Source of the DNA: Acidisphaera sp.
Lineage (GTDB): Bacteria; Pseudomonadota; Alphaproteobacteria; Acetobacterales; Acetobacteraceae
Direction: 5' to 3'
Length of the DNA stretch: 57,474 bases
Assembly (NCBI GenBank): GCA_019240395.1
Contig: JAFAYM010000038.1
Location: forward strand, 1-57,474
Of the stretch, positions 15,723 through 25,652 are shown in pieces (the stretch's first letter is position 1; every line of letters begins with the position of its first letter). A program made the position numbers and the translations under genes. The notes beneath the pieces were generated by a model. It was not told where the DNA came from. It saw only the letters and a list, made by a program, of their open reading frames with translations, and did no database searches.

Positions 15723-16013
15723 CTATAATGCGCTCACCGCTGCGTCGATATCCTCCGACGTCAGGCGCCAGGCGTTGTCGAGATAGGCGACGACCTCGCG
15801 CATGAACGTCTCGGACAAGGCAAGCGCCTTGGCGTCGTCGCCGAAATGGTCGGCCAGCAGCGCCAGCGCAAGCTGCTGCGGCCCCGGGCCGGCATAGGTC
15901 CACTCGAAACCGGCAGGCGAGAAGGCGTGCAGATCGAGCCGCGGCGCCAGCGGCCTGCCATCGACCGTCACCAGAGCCCCTTTCAGGGTGCGTTCCCCCT
16001 CATAGAGCTTCAT
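15723..16013 (-). CDS. DUF6166-family small protein
   Basis: 96 residues: MKLYEGERTLKGALVTVDG, then FEWTYAGPGPQQLALALLAD and a C-terminal helical part ending WRLTSEDIDAAVSAL. The 'GFEWgYgGsGPaQLALAlL' core is the hallmark of DUF6166, a family of unknown function. No signal peptide or membrane span. The ATG is preceded by GGAGGCGGG. It is the first gene of the - strand run reaching to 11666, with the hydroxylase 11 bp downstream. The family I/II repeat-rich divergent region towards bamD lies upstream. Confidence 0.8.
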   Translation of the reverse strand: MKLYEGERTLKGALVTVDGRPLAPRLDLHAFSPAGFEWTYAGPGPQQLALALLADHFGDDAKALALSETFMREVVAYLDNAWRLTSEDIDAAVSAL

Positions 16014-16033
16014 CCCGCCTCCCCTTTCGTGAA

Positions 16034-16099
16034 GGGGTTTGGGGCATTGCCCCAATGGGGTGCCACCCGTCAAGGCAGGGGCAAAGCCCCCTGGCCTTC
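16034..16099. repeat. Palindromic repeat family II, half-size copy B
   Basis: Read on the - strand it runs AAGGCC-AGGGGGCTTTGCCCCTG... to GGGGCAATGCCCC, aligning with half of the element at 6142-6278 and with the copy at 31984-32041. Visible stems are GGGGC/GCCCC around ATT (16041-16053) and AGGGGC/GCCCCCT around AAA (16077-16092). Unlike the other copies it lies upstream of two divergent genes (DUF6166 and bamD), within the shared promoter region. Confidence 0.65.
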
Positions 16100-16152
16100 G
16101 ACTCGGCCTTGGTATATCCGGCAAGCCATCGGATGCTATCGGTGAACCCGCC

Positions 16153-17001
16153 ATGATCGTCCTGCGTCCCCCGGCCCGGGCCTGCGCCGCACTCCTGCTG
16201 CTGTCCGCCTGCTCCTCCTGGAACGGCGATCCGGAATCGCTCAAGAAGCAGACCGACTACAGCAAGATCTCGCCCGAGCAGATCTACAGCCACGGCGTGG
16301 ACGCGCTGCACGGGCATCGCTACTCCGTCGCGGCCGACCAGTTCGACGCCGTGCAGCAGAACTACCCCTATTCCGCCTGGGCGGTGAACGCCCAGCTGAT
16401 GGAAGGCTACAGCGACTACCTCCAGAACAAATACACCGACGCCATCGGTGCGCTGGACCGCTTCATCCAGCTGCATCCGACGCATCGCGACGTTGCCTAT
16501 GCCTATTACCTCCGCGCCCTCTGCTTCTACGAGCAGATCGCCGACATCCAGCGCGACCAGAAGGGCACGCAGGAGGCGATGGCGGCGCTGCAGGAGGTGG
16601 TGAACCGTTTCCCCGACAGCGCCTACGCCCGTGACGCCAGGCTGAAGATCGACCTCTGCAACGACCATCTCGCGGGCAAGGAGATGGAGGTCGGCCGCTG
16701 GTACGAGCACCAGCACCTCTACGCCGCCGCGATCGGCCGCTTCCAGCGGGTGGTGGATGACTTCCAGACCACCAACCACGTCCCCGAGGCACTGCACCGG
16801 CTGACCGAGATCTACCTGATCCTCGGGATGACCGACGAGGCCAAGCGGACCGCCGCCGTGCTCGGCCACAACTACCCCGGCAGCCGCTGGTACGAGGACA
16901 GCTGGAATCAGCTGATCGCCGACGGCGCGGTGAAGGGAAAGATCGTCGGGGAAGCCGACAACGGCGGCTTCTTCTCGCGCAATTTCGGCTGGATCTTCTG
17001 A
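16153..17001 (+). CDS. bamD: Outer membrane protein assembly factor BamD (ComL) lipoprotein
   Basis: 282 residues. Signal peptide ending in lipobox LSAC (Cys at about residue 19), then repeated TPR helices. PEQIYSHGVDALHGHRYSVA, FDAVQQNYPYSAWA, YLRALCFYEQIADIQRDQ and EVVNRFPDSAYARDARLK are characteristic of BamD (the 'YfiO' type), ending with NYPGSRWYEDSW. It is an essential component of the BAM complex that inserts beta-barrel proteins in the outer membrane. It starts at the ATG giving the lipoprotein signal; a longer frame has no signal. recN follows after 22 bp, the usual alphaproteobacterial order. Confidence 0.95.
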   Translation: MIVLRPPARACAALLLLSACSSWNGDPESLKKQTDYSKISPEQIYSHGVDALHGHRYSVAADQFDAVQQNYPYSAWAVNAQLMEGYSDYLQNKYTDAIGALDRFIQLHPTHRDVAYAYYLRALCFYEQIADIQRDQKGTQEAMAALQEVVNRFPDSAYARDARLKIDLCNDHLAGKEMEVGRWYEHQHLYAAAIGRFQRVVDDFQTTNHVPEALHRLTEIYLILGMTDEAKRTAAVLGHNYPGSRWYEDSWNQLIADGAVKGKIVGEADNGGFFSRNFGWIF

Positions 17002-17023
17002 CCGGGCGCACGCCCCGGCCGCC

Positions 17024-18721
17024 ATGCTGACCGCGCTGTCGATTCGCGACGTCGTGCTGATCGGGCGGCTTGATCTCCACTTCGGCCCCGGGCTGACGGT
17101 GCTGACCGGCGAGACCGGCGCCGGCAAATCGATCCTGCTGGACGGCCTCGGCCTGGCGCTCGGCGCGCGCGCCGATGCGGGGCTGGTGCGGGCCGGCGCG
17201 GCGCAGGCCACGGCGGTTGCCTGCTTCTCGCCGCCGGCCGGCCATCCCGTGCTGGCGCTGCTCGCCGAGCAGGGGCTGGACGGCGAGGAGGATCTGGTGC
17301 TGCGCCGGGTGCTCACCGCCGACGGCCGCTCGCGCGCCTTCGTCAACGACCAGCCGGTGGCGGTCGCCCTGCTGCGGCGGGCCGGCGCGCTGCTCGTCGA
17401 GGTGCAGGGCCAGCACGAGCAGATGGGCCTCGCCGACCCGGCCACCCAGACCGCGCTGCTCGACGCCTACGGCGTGCCACCCGCCCTGGGCGGCGAAACC
17501 GCGGGAAGCTGGCGCAGCTGGCGCGAGACGGAGGCGGCGCTGCTGGGCGCGCGCGAGGCGATCGAGGCGGCCGAGCGCGAGGAGGACTGGCTGCGCCACG
17601 CCGTCGAGGAGCTCGACGCTCTCGCCCCCGAGGACGGCGAGGAGGATCGCCTCGCCGCCGAGCGCCACCGCCTGCAGCAGGCCGAGCGCGGCGCCGAGGC
17701 GATCGCCGCCGCCTGTGCCGAGCTGGCGCCGCGCGACCGCCGCGGCCCCGGCCCGGCGGCGGCGCTGCGGGCCGCCGCCCGCACCCTGCAGCGCCTGGTC
17801 CCGCGCGAGCCTTCTCGTGCCGATCCGCCGGAAACCAGTCCGGCAGGGACCGCGCTCGCGGCGATCGAGCGTGCCGAGGAAGCGCTGTCCGAGGCCGAGA
17901 CCCTGCTGAGCCGCCTCGCCGAGGAGGCCGCCGCCGATCCGCGCCGGCTGGAGCAGGCCGAGGAGCGCCTGTTCGCCCTGCGCGCCGCGGCGCGCAAGCA
18001 CGGCGTCGCCGTGGTCGAGCTTCCGGCGCTGCTGGCCAGCCTGCGCGGGCGACTCGCCGCGCTGGAGACCGGGGCGGCCGCGGTGGTAGCGCTGGAGGCG
18101 GCGGCGGCCCAGGCGCGCGGTGCCTACATCGCGGCGGCGGCTAAACTGCGCGAAAGCCGCCGTGCCGCCGGCGCCCGGCTGGAGCGCGCGGTCGGGCGCG
18201 AGCTGGCGCCGCTCCGCCTCGACAAGGCGCGCTTCCTCTGCGAAGTGGCTCCGTTGGAGGAGGCCGAGTGGGGGCCGCGTGGCACCGACGCGGTCCGCTT
18301 CCTGATCACCACCAATCCCGGCCAGGAGCCCGGCCCGCTGAGCCGGATCGCATCCGGCGGCGAGCTTTCCCGGCTCATGCTGGCGCTGAAGGTCGTGCTG
18401 GCGAGCGGCTCGCCGGTGCCCACCCTGGTGTTCGACGAAGTGGATTCCGGCGTCGGAGGAGCGACCGCCGCGGCGGTCGGCGAAAGGCTGGCGCGCGTCG
18501 CCGGGCGGCTGCAAGTGCTGGTCGTCACGCACAGCCCGCAGGTCGCGGCGCGCGGCACGGCGCATCTGCGCGTCGTCAAGCAGGCGACGCGCGGCCGAGC
18601 CTCCACCGCAGTGGAACCGCTCGACGCTCCGGCTCGGCGCGAGGAGATCGCCCGTATGTTGGCCGGCGAGCGGATCACCGAAGCCGCGCGCGCGGCCGCC
18701 GACAGCCTGCTCGCGAGCTGA
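17024..18721 (+). CDS. recN: DNA repair protein RecN
   Basis: 565 residues, SMC-like ATPase. N-terminal LSIRDVVLIGRLDLHFGPGL and Walker A GETGAGKS (about residues 29-36); a long alanine/glutamate/arginine-rich coiled coil from ~160 to ~390; then the ABC-type signature ASGGELSRLMLALK and Walker B TLVFDEVDSGVGG, followed by VVTHSPQVAA. It acts in recombinational repair of double-strand breaks. Only 22 bp follow bamD, so they are cotranscribed. A hairpin terminator begins right at the stop. The expected downstream partner ligA is displaced by a - strand tannase gene. Confidence 0.96.
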   Translation: MLTALSIRDVVLIGRLDLHFGPGLTVLTGETGAGKSILLDGLGLALGARADAGLVRAGAAQATAVACFSPPAGHPVLALLAEQGLDGEEDLVLRRVLTADGRSRAFVNDQPVAVALLRRAGALLVEVQGQHEQMGLADPATQTALLDAYGVPPALGGETAGSWRSWRETEAALLGAREAIEAAEREEDWLRHAVEELDALAPEDGEEDRLAAERHRLQQAERGAEAIAAACAELAPRDRRGPGPAAALRAAARTLQRLVPREPSRADPPETSPAGTALAAIERAEEALSEAETLLSRLAEEAAADPRRLEQAEERLFALRAAARKHGVAVVELPALLASLRGRLAALETGAAAVVALEAAAAQARGAYIAAAAKLRESRRAAGARLERAVGRELAPLRLDKARFLCEVAPLEEAEWGPRGTDAVRFLITTNPGQEPGPLSRIASGGELSRLMLALKVVLASGSPVPTLVFDEVDSGVGGATAAAVGERLARVAGRLQVLVVTHSPQVAARGTAHLRVVKQATRGRASTAVEPLDAPARREEIARMLAGERITEAARAAADSLLAS

Positions 18722-18752
18722 GAGCGGGGCAGGCGCTCCGCCTGCCCCGCTC
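18722..18752. terminator. Strong hairpin between convergent recN and tannase genes
   Basis: GAGCGGGGCAGGCG pairs perfectly with CGCCTGCCCCGCTC over a CTC loop, a 14-bp stem placed between the recN stop and the - strand tannase stop 8 bp away. There is no T-tract, so it may stop transcription only partly or act in both directions as an attenuating structure. Confidence 0.6.
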
Positions 18753-18759
18753 CGTCCCG

Positions 18760-20595
18760 CTACGGCGACCCGTTGGGATAGGAGTTGATGCCCAGGATCG
18801 GCGGCCCGTTATTGTCCGGCTCGTCGGCCGCGCAGGAGAAGCTCGCGGCGCTCGTCTGATCGCCCGAGCCCTTGTAGACGGCCATCTGCGGATACGGGCA
18901 GAGCGGCCGGCTGAAGGCGACACCCTGGCTCGGCGTGTCGTTATTGTACTTGGTGGCGACGATTTCGGTCGGTGCGATGCCCTGGGTCACCCAGGCGTCC
19001 AGCGCGTCGACCATGTCATTGGTCCGGTTCGTCCCGTCGGGCTGGCCGACGCCGCCGAACACGTTGGCACCCGGGCCCCCGGCGCAATGGTTCATGCCGG
19101 GAACCATGAACAGGCGAGCGAATTTTTGCGTGTCCTTCAGCGCTGCGTCATTCACCTCCAGAGCCAGGATCCGGGCGATCAGGCGTTGTGCACTGAGATA
19201 CCTGCTCCCGCCGGTCAGGAAGCTCTGTTCGAGCAGCGGCCCGAAGGCGAATGGCAGGCCATGGGCCTGGGCGTTGTGCTCGATGATGCCGGCGTAGAGA
19301 TCGATGCTGAACTGCGAGGCGACGAACGGATCGGCCCAGCCGTGATACATAATGATCTTGCCGCCGGCCTGCCGGAATGGCTCGAGGTTGGTGTTGTTGG
19401 CGTCGAGGATCTCCTCGGCGGTCTGCCCGGCGAACACCTTGTCGTTGGTCAGCGCGACGTCGGTGCCGAAATTGAAGTTGGCGAAGTTGTAGTTCGGATC
19501 GTCGAAGATGCCGTTCACGAAGAAGGAGTCCGAGCTGCCGCCGGGAACCGTGCCGCCGACCAGCACCTGCCGCCAGAACGTCTCGCTGCCGACGGCGAGG
19601 CCAGGAGCGATCTTCTGCCCGGTGATCGTGTCGTAGGGTCCCTGCCAGATCGCCTTGACGTCCGCCACCTGGGTCGCGGTGAGGCAGGTGCTCGGGTCCT
19701 GACCGGTCGCGCATTGCAGGACGGCCGGATTGAAGTGGCAGTCGCGCGGGTCGGTCAGGAACTTGTCGGTGGAGAGGCCGCCGTCCTGGCCGGCGCATTG
19801 CGCCAGCACCGCGTTGGTGACGAGATTGAGCTGCGTCTGCGGCAGCGGCGTGCCGCCGGCATCGGAATGCAGGCCGACCCAGACCTCGAGGAACATCTGT
19901 CCCGTCCAGTCGGATGCCGGGTCGCCGCCGATGATGCCGTCATAGTCGGTGGGATAACGCTGGGCCTCCATCTGGGCGTGATGGCCGCCTTGCGAGCAGC
20001 CCACGAAATAGGAGTGCTGCGGCGCGCGCCCATAGAACGCATCGACGATCTGCTTGGCGTCTACCGTGGTGACGTGCTGCGCGCGGTAGCCGAAGTCGAT
20101 CACCGAATAGGGGTTCTGCGAAAACGTCCAGTTGCTGCCGGTATGGCCGTTGTCGTTGGCCATGGTGGCGTAGTTGCGCTGCACCGCGTCGACCATGGCG
20201 CTATAGGAGATCGAGCCCGCCGAGCCGCCCGAGCCTTCGCCTCGGAACTTGCCGTTCCAGGTGCCGGCGGGCGGCAGCCAGACCTCGAAATGGATGCCCG
20301 AGCTGCCGGTCGGCGTGGCGACTGCCTGCACGCGGCAGAACGGCACGGAGACGGGCGCCCCGCTCGCCGGCTCGCCGGGATAGAGGAAGGGCGGGGTGAC
20401 CGCGGCCGAAGAGGTGATCGTGACATTGGGCAGCATCAGCTGCGCCAGATTGCTGCACGACACGGCCGCCGATGCCGGGCGGGCGCCGAAGGCGGCGGCT
20501 GCCAGCACGCATCCCGCGGCCGGCAAGGCGAGTCGCATCTTCCTGTCGCGTCTGCCCGCAGCCCGGGGCATCCCCCGCACTCTGGTCCTGGACAT
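18760..20595 (-). CDS. Tannase/feruloyl esterase family secreted hydrolase
   Basis: 611 residues. A basic N-terminus followed by MRLALPAAGCVLAAAAFG...PASA is a Sec-type signal. In the mature protein, FVGCSQGGHHAQMEAQRYP is the nucleophile elbow with the catalytic serine, GIIGGDPASDW follows, YHGWADPFV carries the catalytic Asp and PGMNHCAGG the catalytic His. Many cysteines fit the family's disulfides. Such enzymes release gallate or ferulate from plant esters, or hydrolyse MHET-like aromatic esters. The ATG has GGGAG six bases upstream. The gene is alone on the - strand between recN and ligA, suggesting insertion into a conserved housekeeping block. Confidence 0.93.
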   Translation of the reverse strand: MSRTRVRGMPRAAGRRDRKMRLALPAAGCVLAAAAFGARPASAAVSCSNLAQLMLPNVTITSSAAVTPPFLYPGEPASGAPVSVPFCRVQAVATPTGSSGIHFEVWLPPAGTWNGKFRGEGSGGSAGSISYSAMVDAVQRNYATMANDNGHTGSNWTFSQNPYSVIDFGYRAQHVTTVDAKQIVDAFYGRAPQHSYFVGCSQGGHHAQMEAQRYPTDYDGIIGGDPASDWTGQMFLEVWVGLHSDAGGTPLPQTQLNLVTNAVLAQCAGQDGGLSTDKFLTDPRDCHFNPAVLQCATGQDPSTCLTATQVADVKAIWQGPYDTITGQKIAPGLAVGSETFWRQVLVGGTVPGGSSDSFFVNGIFDDPNYNFANFNFGTDVALTNDKVFAGQTAEEILDANNTNLEPFRQAGGKIIMYHGWADPFVASQFSIDLYAGIIEHNAQAHGLPFAFGPLLEQSFLTGGSRYLSAQRLIARILALEVNDAALKDTQKFARLFMVPGMNHCAGGPGANVFGGVGQPDGTNRTNDMVDALDAWVTQGIAPTEIVATKYNNDTPSQGVAFSRPLCPYPQMAVYKGSGDQTSAASFSCAADEPDNNGPPILGINSYPNGSP

Positions 20596-23044
<2,449 letters not shown>

Positions 23045-23056
23045 AGGACCTGCCGG

Positions 23057-23440
23057 CTAGACGACGTAGCCGGGGCTCAATGCCGCTTCGGCGTTCCGTC
23101 GGGAGCCGCGCTGCTGGGGCGGCCGCCACTCCGGCTCGGCGACGCCGCTGTCGAGCGCGTCGAGCAGCGCCAGCAGATCCGACGCCTTGGCCAGCGCCTC
23201 GCCGTCTTCGGTGACCAGGTGAAACCCGTCTTCCCGCAGCAGCAGAAGCATGCGCTCCCACGCCCGACGGCGTTGGGCAGGCTCCAGCACCATGGCGCCG
23301 ATGCCGCATTCGGCCGTGGCCGGCAACCAGCGCAGCGCGTGCTCGGCGCACCACACCGAGAAGGCCCGCAATTCAGCCCCGTCCAGCATCACGAGGTCCC
23401 CCAGCCGAGCTTCGAGTCGGCGATGGAAATAGTCGCACAC
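23057..23440 (-). CDS. Hypothetical protein
   Basis: 127 residues from a GTG; an ATG at 23389 with GGGGGA seven bases upstream gives a 110-residue version and may be the true start. No family recognised. The middle is helical (AQRRRAWERMLLLLREDGF, SDLLALLDALDSG) and it has two cysteines and four tryptophans. No signal peptide or membrane segment. It ends 12 bp from the ligA stop in convergent orientation. Composition fits the surrounding coding DNA, which supports it being real. Confidence 0.6.
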   Translation of the reverse strand: MCDYFHRRLEARLGDLVMLDGAELRAFSVWCAEHALRWLPATAECGIGAMVLEPAQRRRAWERMLLLLREDGFHLVTEDGEALAKASDLLALLDALDSGVAEPEWRPPQQRGSRRNAEAALSPGYVV

Positions 23441-23546
23441 GGGGAAGCCAGATCAGTTAACGCGGCGGCGTTTCCGACTGACGCTTTCGTGCAGGGTATG
23501 ACCACTCGGTAAATCTTCATGCCTGCTGGCAGAACAAAGCAGAATC

Positions 23547-25361
23547 TCAGTCAGCGAGACATACGGAAGCCAGCCACGCCCGTACGGGCTCGTCCAACTG
23601 CGGCGCAACCTCCTCCATCACGCGCCGGTGATACGCGTCGAGCCACGCGGTTTCCGCCTGCGTCAACCGCTCTCGCGCAATCAGCCGTGGCTCGAAGGGG
23701 GCCAGGCTCAGCGTCTCGAAACAGAGGAACGGCTTGACCGCGCCGGCCAGCTCGCGGCGGCGTACCAGCAGCAGGTTCTCGAGCCGGATGCCGTAGTTCT
23801 CGGGCAGGTAATAGCCGGGCTCGTTGGACAGGATCATCCCTTCCGCGAGGGGCACCGGTGCCGCCGCGCGCGACAGCGCCGCCGGTCCCTCATGCACGCC
23901 GAGATAGCTGCCGACCCCGTGACCGGTGCCGTGATCGTAGTCCAGGCCGGCGTCCCACAGGGCGCGGCGGGCGAATGCCTCGATATGCGGGCCGGCGACC
24001 CCGGACGGAAACGCCAGGGTGGCAATTGCGATATGCCCCTTCAGCACCCTCGTATAGCGCTCGCGCAGCTCGTCGGGCGGCTCCGACGGACCGGTCCAGA
24101 CGGTGCGGGTGATGTCGGTGGTGCCCTCCGGATACTGGCCGCCCGAATCGATGAGGTAGACCTCGTCGGCGCGGATCGGCCGGTTGCTCGCCTCGGTCAC
24201 GCGATAATGGATGATCGCGCCGTGCTCGCCGGCGCCGGAGATGGCGGAGAAGCTTTCGCCGCGAAAGCCGGGCACCTCCTGGCGGAAGGCGAGCAGCCGC
24301 GCCGCCGCGGAGAGCTCGGTCTCGCCCCCGCGCGGCCCGGATTGCGCGAGGAAGTGCAGGAACCGGCATACCGCGACGGCGTCGCGGGCCTGCGCCGTGC
24401 GGGCTCCCTGCTGCTCTGTCGGGTTCTTGCAGGCTTTCGGCAGCAGACACGGATCGGCTCCGCCGACGACCTCCGCTCCGGCCCGGCGCAACGTCTGATC
24501 GAACCATACCGGCGAGCCGCCCGGATCGACCTGCACCCGCTTGCCCGAGAGCCCGGCCAGCGTTTCGGGCAGGTGCGAGGGTTCATGGCAGGCCACTTCG
24601 TTGGCGAGCCATGCGCGGGTCTCCGCGGACAGTTTCGCGCCGGCCATGAACAGCTGCACCAAGCCGTCGGCCTGCACCAGGGCGAACCCCAGAGCGTAGG
24701 GCGTGTAGGGAATGTCTGCGCCGCGGATATTGAGCAGCCAAGCGATCGATGACGGATCGCTCAGCACCGCGGCGTCCGCTTTCGCCGCGCGCAGGGCGGC
24801 CGCGATCTGCCCCCGCTTCTCCGCCGAGCTCAGCCCTGCGTAATTCAGTGGATGCGGCTCGGCCGGAGCCAGCGGGGGCGCCGGACGCTCCCGCCAGATC
24901 GCGTCGATCGGGTTGGCGATCGGCATCATCGTCACGCCGCTGTAGCGGGCGAGCCCGTCGGCGCTGATCAGCCAGGGGTCGTAGCCGATCCGTGCTCCCG
25001 CCGGTGCATGTTCGGCGAGCCAGACTGCCGGCGGCTCCTCGACGGCGTGCCGCCGCTCCCACAGGGCGGGGTCGGTCTGCGCTGCCGCCTGCAGGGTGTA
25101 TCGGCCGTCGGTGAACAGCACGGCCCGGTCGGCGAGCACGATGGCGAGGCCGGCGCTGCCGGTGAAGCCGGTCAGCCAGGCCAGCCGCTCGGCGCAGGCC
25201 GGCACGTATTCGCCGAGGTGCTCGTCGGCGTGCGGCACCAGGCAGCCCTCCAGTCCCTGGCGCGTCAGCTCGGCCCGCAGCGCGGACAGCCGCGAGGCAC
25301 TCACGCCGGGGACTTTAACACGAAATTCATAGCTTGCCTCCGGTTCATGCAGATAGAGCAT
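23547..25361 (-). CDS. pepP: Aminopeptidase P family (M24B) Xaa-Pro peptidase
   Basis: 604 residues, the three-domain form of aminopeptidase P. The N-terminal creatinase-like domain has LRAELTRQGLEGCLVPHADEH and WLTGFTGSAGLAIV. A second similar domain follows (ILSDPSSIAWLLNIRGADIP type, here AAVLSDPSSIAWLL). The catalytic pita-bread domain has the metal ligands YLIDSGGQYPEGTTDITRT (two Asp), DHGTGHGVGSYLGVHEGP (His), ILSNEPGYY (Glu) and GIRLENLLLV (Glu). It removes N-terminal residues preceding proline from peptides in the cytoplasm. A start nearer VSASRLSALRAEL is possible because the first ~18 residues look nonconserved. Confidence 0.94.
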   Translation of the reverse strand: MLYLHEPEASYEFRVKVPGVSASRLSALRAELTRQGLEGCLVPHADEHLGEYVPACAERLAWLTGFTGSAGLAIVLADRAVLFTDGRYTLQAAAQTDPALWERRHAVEEPPAVWLAEHAPAGARIGYDPWLISADGLARYSGVTMMPIANPIDAIWRERPAPPLAPAEPHPLNYAGLSSAEKRGQIAAALRAAKADAAVLSDPSSIAWLLNIRGADIPYTPYALGFALVQADGLVQLFMAGAKLSAETRAWLANEVACHEPSHLPETLAGLSGKRVQVDPGGSPVWFDQTLRRAGAEVVGGADPCLLPKACKNPTEQQGARTAQARDAVAVCRFLHFLAQSGPRGGETELSAAARLLAFRQEVPGFRGESFSAISGAGEHGAIIHYRVTEASNRPIRADEVYLIDSGGQYPEGTTDITRTVWTGPSEPPDELRERYTRVLKGHIAIATLAFPSGVAGPHIEAFARRALWDAGLDYDHGTGHGVGSYLGVHEGPAALSRAAAPVPLAEGMILSNEPGYYLPENYGIRLENLLLVRRRELAGAVKPFLCFETLSLAPFEPRLIARERLTQAETAWLDAYHRRVMEEVAPQLDEPVRAWLASVCLAD

Positions 25362-25442
25362 GGCTGGCGCATGGTCTTGGCGCGTCTCCTCCGCGCCGTC
25401 GGGCGCATATTCCGGGCAACGCCAAACCGAGGACAGAGTGAC

Positions 25443-25649
25443 ATGAGTGCCCAGTTTGCCAAGCCGGAGATCAGCATCGGAAGCGGCTCGAACCGAGCCG
25501 GCGAGGCAGTGCTCCGGTTCGTCGAGTACATCAGGGACTGGCCGCGCCGGCGCGCCGTGCTCAATGAACTCAACATGCTTTCCGATCGTGAGCTGGCCGA
25601 TATCGGCCTCAGCCGGGCGCAGGTTCCGTACGTATTTGAGCGCCGCTGA
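25443..25649 (+). CDS. DUF1127 small protein
   Basis: 68 residues. The C-terminal 45 residues match the YjiS/DUF1127 pattern: VEYIRDWPRRRAVLNELNML, then SDRELADIGLSRAQV, i.e. 'W..r.r.r.eL..Ls DreLaDiGlsR.di'. In alphaproteobacteria members are short arginine-rich proteins implicated in RNA turnover and phosphate/carbon adaptation. The N-terminal ~22 residues are a polar extension. It is divergently transcribed from the aminopeptidase P gene and ends 3 bp before the convergent Hint-protein stop. The ATG lies after GAGGACAGAGTGAC. Confidence 0.88.
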   Translation: MSAQFAKPEISIGSGSNRAGEAVLRFVEYIRDWPRRRAVLNELNMLSDRELADIGLSRAQVPYVFERR

Positions 25650-25652
25650 GCA

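Noticed and set aside
16463-18565. A 700-residue open frame antisense to bamD and recN
   Set aside because: Arg/Gly/His-rich composition with no domains, fully opposite two well-recognised genes; a normal by-product of very high GC.
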